In this document: piece by piece, positions 60,333-64,000 of the stretch
Position numbering within the stretch: position 1 is the first letter of the stretch
Layout of the letters: each line of letters opens with the position of its first letter
Assembly: GCA_963920765.1 (NCBI GenBank)
Contig: OY987250.1
Coordinates: 2,480,001-2,544,000, forward strand
Source of the DNA: Ulota crispa
Taxonomy: Eukaryota > Streptophyta > Bryopsida > Orthotrichales > Orthotrichaceae
Length of the DNA stretch: 64,000 bases
Direction: 5' to 3'
The notes under the pieces: generated by a model
The model's input: only the letters and a program-made list of their open reading frames with translations
What the model was told of the DNA's origin: nothing
Databases searched by the model: none
Translations under genes and position numbers: made by a program

Positions 60333-60341
60333 CCTCTAATA

Positions 60342-60752
60342 GGGCATTGATATATGTACCACACCCTTTGAACTATTGTACCACATCCCTAAGATGAATT
60401 TTAGATTTCTACCATCAAAAAGTTGCATTTGAGAACTTGAAATTTAAATTTAGACTCAGAGACCATGATTTAGTCTAGAACCATAATTTTTTTTGCAATT
60501 CAACAACACCCAATGAAAAATTTTATTTATTTTTACAAACAAAAGTAAAAGTAACACTTTTCTCCCTAGCTAAATTTTTTCATTGGGTGTTGTTGAATTG
60601 TAACTTTTTAAATGATTCTAAACTAATTTATGGTCTCTAAGTTCAAATTTGAACTTCAAATTTCCATTTTCAGCTTTTTGATGATAGAAATCTAAAATTT
60701 ACCCAAGCAGTGTGTTTAGTAGTTCAAAGGTGTGGTACACATATCAATTCCC
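60342..60752. mobile_element. MULE-type foldback F2, perfect 9-bp duplication
   Basis: CCTCTAATA stands at 60333-60341 and 60753-60761. Ends GGGCATTGATATATGTACC and GGTACACATATCAATTCCC. The whole 411 bp is one long imperfect palindrome centred near 60555 (CAACACCCAATGAAAAA against TTTTTCATTGGGTGTTG). Homologous to F1. Confidence 0.9.
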
Positions 60753-61220
60753 CCTCTAATAATTGAAGGTTAATGCGTAGTTGTGAGTACATAAATCTAT
60801 GTCTTGAATTTTTTTGGACACGAAGAAATGAAGGAAACCATACATATTTCTCATCCAATCCAAATTAAAACAAAGGATTTTGTTCCAAAATTTGTTGGTA
60901 TATATTAGTGAGTTTTAATGGGTCATAGCTCGATACTTTTGTTTGATGTTCTTACTAAACATTTTTTTTAACACACTTCACAATACATTTTTACATTTTT
61001 GAAATTTTGATTTCTCGCACAATCCTCTAGGAATATAATGAGTGATTTATACACATCAAATAACCCTAGTTTAATGACATATATTTTCTATATATTGAAT
61101 TTGATTGCAATACACTTATAGTGAATAGTATATGCACCATCGCCATAGTGTGAAGTACCAGTAGTATATACTAAATGTGTCCCTTCTAAGAACTAATTGG
61201 ACTTTTTAAGTTGGCCCTTG

Positions 61221-62448
61221 TTAACCCCTAAAGGCCCAAACGCCATATTTGTTAATTTGGGAAGAAATTCGGGAATAAATTAGGTTTAAGGTGATTACCT
61301 TAAACCAAGTTCTAGGTTTCAGCTACATTTTTTTTGTACATGTGTCCTCATTTGAGAGGAGGAATTTGTGAGGGACAAAATCTCAGTGGCTTAAACCAAA
61401 TTTGATATTTTAAAATCTAGCATCTAAACGAATTAAAGAGAAAAGATGGGTTTAAAGTGAAGTACAACTTGGGAATCTGGTTTCCCTAATGTAATAAATA
61501 TGGTGTTCCCAAGCGGTCCCTTGAGGGCCAAGTGGGGTTTCAGGCATGTACCTATAGCTAGGCTACTTTATGTGATTTTTTGAAACTTTTATGGAAGATG
61601 GGGAATTCAAAGATCTGTATGTGCATCTAATTTTTTCTTCATTTTGACATTTATTGAAGAAGTTATGCATGAATAATTGAAAAAAGAGGGGAGAAATAGG
61701 CAGCCCAAAAAAATTGCGTTCTTTTAGAAAAAAAACTTGGAATTTGTTCTTTAGATTTTTATATATGTGGGGAGCTTTGAATCATTCAATTCTAATTGAT
61801 GAGGTGAAAGTTATGAGAAGTTTTAGTTTGCAAGTAGGTATGGGACTCTCAAACCTCCATTCCTTTTGCCCCTTGTAGAAGTTGATGCTTTACTTTTTTG
61901 AACTCTCTGTATATTTGTTTTTTGGCTTTTTCTTTTTCCATGTTTTAGTAGACTAAGATTCCTTGGTTTTCACCATTTGGATCAAAGTAATTCAGATTTC
62001 TAAATTTCACATAAATCCTCCAATTTTGCCTAGTGCATATGCAAATTTCATGGCCTTACGACACTACAAGATTTTACAAAGTATGAATCACACCTCCAAT
62101 TCATTTGAAAATTCTCCCACACTTACCTAACTTGGTCATCTACATGAGAAAAAAAACCTCAGTTTTGCGTAGAGCAATTTTTTTTGATTTAGGAGCTGTC
62201 AAAAGCTTTTGAAATTTTTGGGTAGTAGGGAATTTTTTTTTTTTTTTTCATTTTAGATGTCAATATCTCACTCATGTACACCTAAAATTAGTTGATTTGT
62301 TTCCCGCAGGTACCTCCCATAGTCTAGGGCAAGATCTTACGGTTGGATTTCCAAAAAAACTTTTTTTCCTACCATTCTACTCATTCCCCCAAAAGTGGCA
62401 ATTTTCAATGACTTTCACTAAAAAAGGACTTGAGCCTTTACGGGTTAA
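61221..62448. mobile_element. Composite TTAA-class element with a family A part (A7)
   Basis: TTAACCCCTAAAGGCCCAAACG at the left, ending GAGCCTTTACGGGTTAA. From about 61510 to the right end it is family A in inverted orientation (CAGGCATGTACCTATAGC, TTCTTTAGATTTTTATA, GGGCAAGATCTTACGGTTGG). The first 270 bp are different and related to 6590-6910. The family A left TIR is eroded. Confidence 0.7.
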
Positions 62449-63658
62449 GGAATTAAACACCTTGAAACATTCTAGAACAAATTTTCTTAAAAAGTGAACT
62501 AAATTAACTACTAAATTTATTTGGTTCATATTTATATCTTTAGAAGAAGTAGCTATGGACTTTTTAGTATATCTATGATGAATTGGCACTATTGAAGTTG
62601 TAATAACATAAGGTTCACAAACTTTTTTTCACCTAAAATAGTCTACATTGAAAACTTCAATATGTACTTCTACATTATAAGGTGTTTTTAAAATCAATAT
62701 CTATTTAGAACTATCTATAATCTATAAAACAAAATTTTAAGCATATTTTTCTATTTTTACAACAAAAAAATAGTAGCAATCCTTTTATTGCTTGGGTAAA
62801 AAACAACCCTTTTCTAGACTACGTGGATAAAAAAGAAAAATGTTTTTTATTGCATGAGCAAAAAACAAAAAATGTTTTATTGCTTAGATAAAGATTTTTG
62901 TTTGTTTGTAATTAGGCCTAAAATTGGGCTGCATGTGTAAAAGATGAAAAATATTTTATTGCATGAGAAACATTTAGCATGATGGACCTAAAATCATTTT
63001 GCATCCCGTCGGATCGACAAGTCATATCCTACTTCAACTATAATAAAACACATTTTGAGGTGCATTTGCATTTGGTGCCAAGAAAGATAGAAACAACAAA
63101 ATCAAACTACATTTTACATAATATTTGTGTTTTGATGTATTGACATGTTCTTTTGAAATAATTTTCACCTCGTAAACCCCGGGTGGTTCTTTTCTTTTCT
63201 TTTAACAATAAATGAAAGGGGGTGGATTTTTATTTCTTTACATTTAATGAGAATATATGGAAGGGCTACAAGCCTACAACCACTTACAGTTATTATGAAG
63301 ATATGCACGACACGACCCATTGAAACAAGATTGTAGCCAAAATTCCAAGTACTTTCAAATCTAAGGGGTACATCAAGAGCGTGCCACATGGCAATCAGCA
63401 ATTGCCCAAATCAAACGTAGGATTAAATGGGTATATATGCAGGAACAGTACACGAGGTGCTCAAGTGGGGAGTGAAAGTACCATGGCACTTGAGAGTAAT
63501 TGGTGCTTCACACCATGTCCCATGTCTCATTGAAATATGAGGACCTAATTGGTGTAAAGTCAAAAATTGGGATTTGGTACTTCATTTGACATTTCAAGTT
63601 TCACATCTTGGTTCATTGCATTTTGCTCACATGGTAGTATTTTTTGGAAGTTGTGTCG
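62449..63658. other. Intergenic DNA with loose TTTATTGCATGAG repeats
   Basis: 62775-62985 contains four variants of TTTTATTGCATGAGCAAAAA. 63505-63600 resembles the interior of the Tourist-like element at 7580 (CTTCACACCATGTCCCATGT). No gene recognised. Confidence 0.45.
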
Positions 63659-64000
63659 TTAACCCCTAAAGTATCGAGGGTCCTTTTGGGGGACAAATGG
63701 GATTTTGGGCATGACCTATGGTTAAACTACTTTGCAAGATTTTATGAAACTTTTATGGAAGGTGAGGAATTCAAAAATCTATGTAGGAATGTAATTTTTT
63801 CTTCATTCCGACATTTATTGAAGAAGTTAAAAATGAAAATCTAGAAAATGATGCTCCTCAGGCAACCAAAAACTTCTTTAAAAATTTCTTTTTTTTCAAA
63901 TAAAAATCTGAAATAGGTTCTTTAGACTTGTATAGATGTGGGGAGCTTTGAATCATTCAATTTTGATAAATGAGATGATAGTTATGAGACGTTCTAGTTT
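63659..64000 (-). mobile_element. TTAA-class element A8, cut by the window end
   Basis: TTAACCCCTAAAGTATCGAGG followed by the family A right arm in inverted order (GGTCCTTTTGGGGGACAAATG, TTTGGGCATG, TTTTTTCTTCATTCCGAC, GGTTCTTTAGACTTGTATAG). Its other end lies beyond the window. Confidence 0.9.

Noticed and set aside
1..64000. tRNA or rRNA genes
   Set aside because: No cloverleaf-compatible A/B box arrangement or rRNA core sequence was recognised by eye; a tRNAscan-type run would be decisive.

Overview
The window is AT-rich (about one-third G+C by eye), repeat-dominated nuclear DNA of a green plant. The evidence is one spliced gene with GT-AG introns and a plant-type RUS6/DUF647 product, plus many non-autonomous DNA transposons. 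Nothing prokaryotic is present. I cannot name the species; the compact introns (about 130-910 bp) and repeat content would suit a non-flowering land plant or a MITE-rich angiosperm equally well.

Layout. 1-5183: a tandem array of seven units of about 0.67-0.87 kb; the first three are near-identical at a 744-bp period. 5264-14800: sparse DNA with MITEs of several superfamilies (TA-class, Tourist-like) and a three-level nest at 11873-13482. 14531-14643: an 11-bp minisatellite. 14809-24706: chains of elements bounded by TTAA and CCC-starting inverted repeats, three of them abutting, plus two large foldbacks. 24990-25720: a degenerate tandem repeat. 26596-48000: further TTAA elements, MULE-type foldbacks with 9-bp target duplications, a Stowaway-like element, a near-identical inverted pair at 39502-42391, and a tandem MITE cluster at 45184-47515. 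50521-56223: the only convincing protein-coding gene, a 13-exon RUS6-like gene (505 codons), flanked on both sides by TA-class MITEs. 56836-64000: more TTAA, TA and MULE elements, ending inside a TTAA element cut by the window edge.

The main biological message is transposon structure. About 20 elements from several sequence families share the end TTAACCCCTAAAGG and together cover roughly 19 kb. Insertions of these into other repeats leave readable occupied/empty site pairs that show duplication of exactly TTAA, the hallmark of the piggyBac and Kolobok superfamilies. A second group starts with AGGTAGGA and targets TA. No transposase gene is visible for either group, so all copies look non-autonomous. 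One further item is a miRNA-like hairpin at 34003-34135 whose mismatches become G:U pairs only when read on the minus strand.
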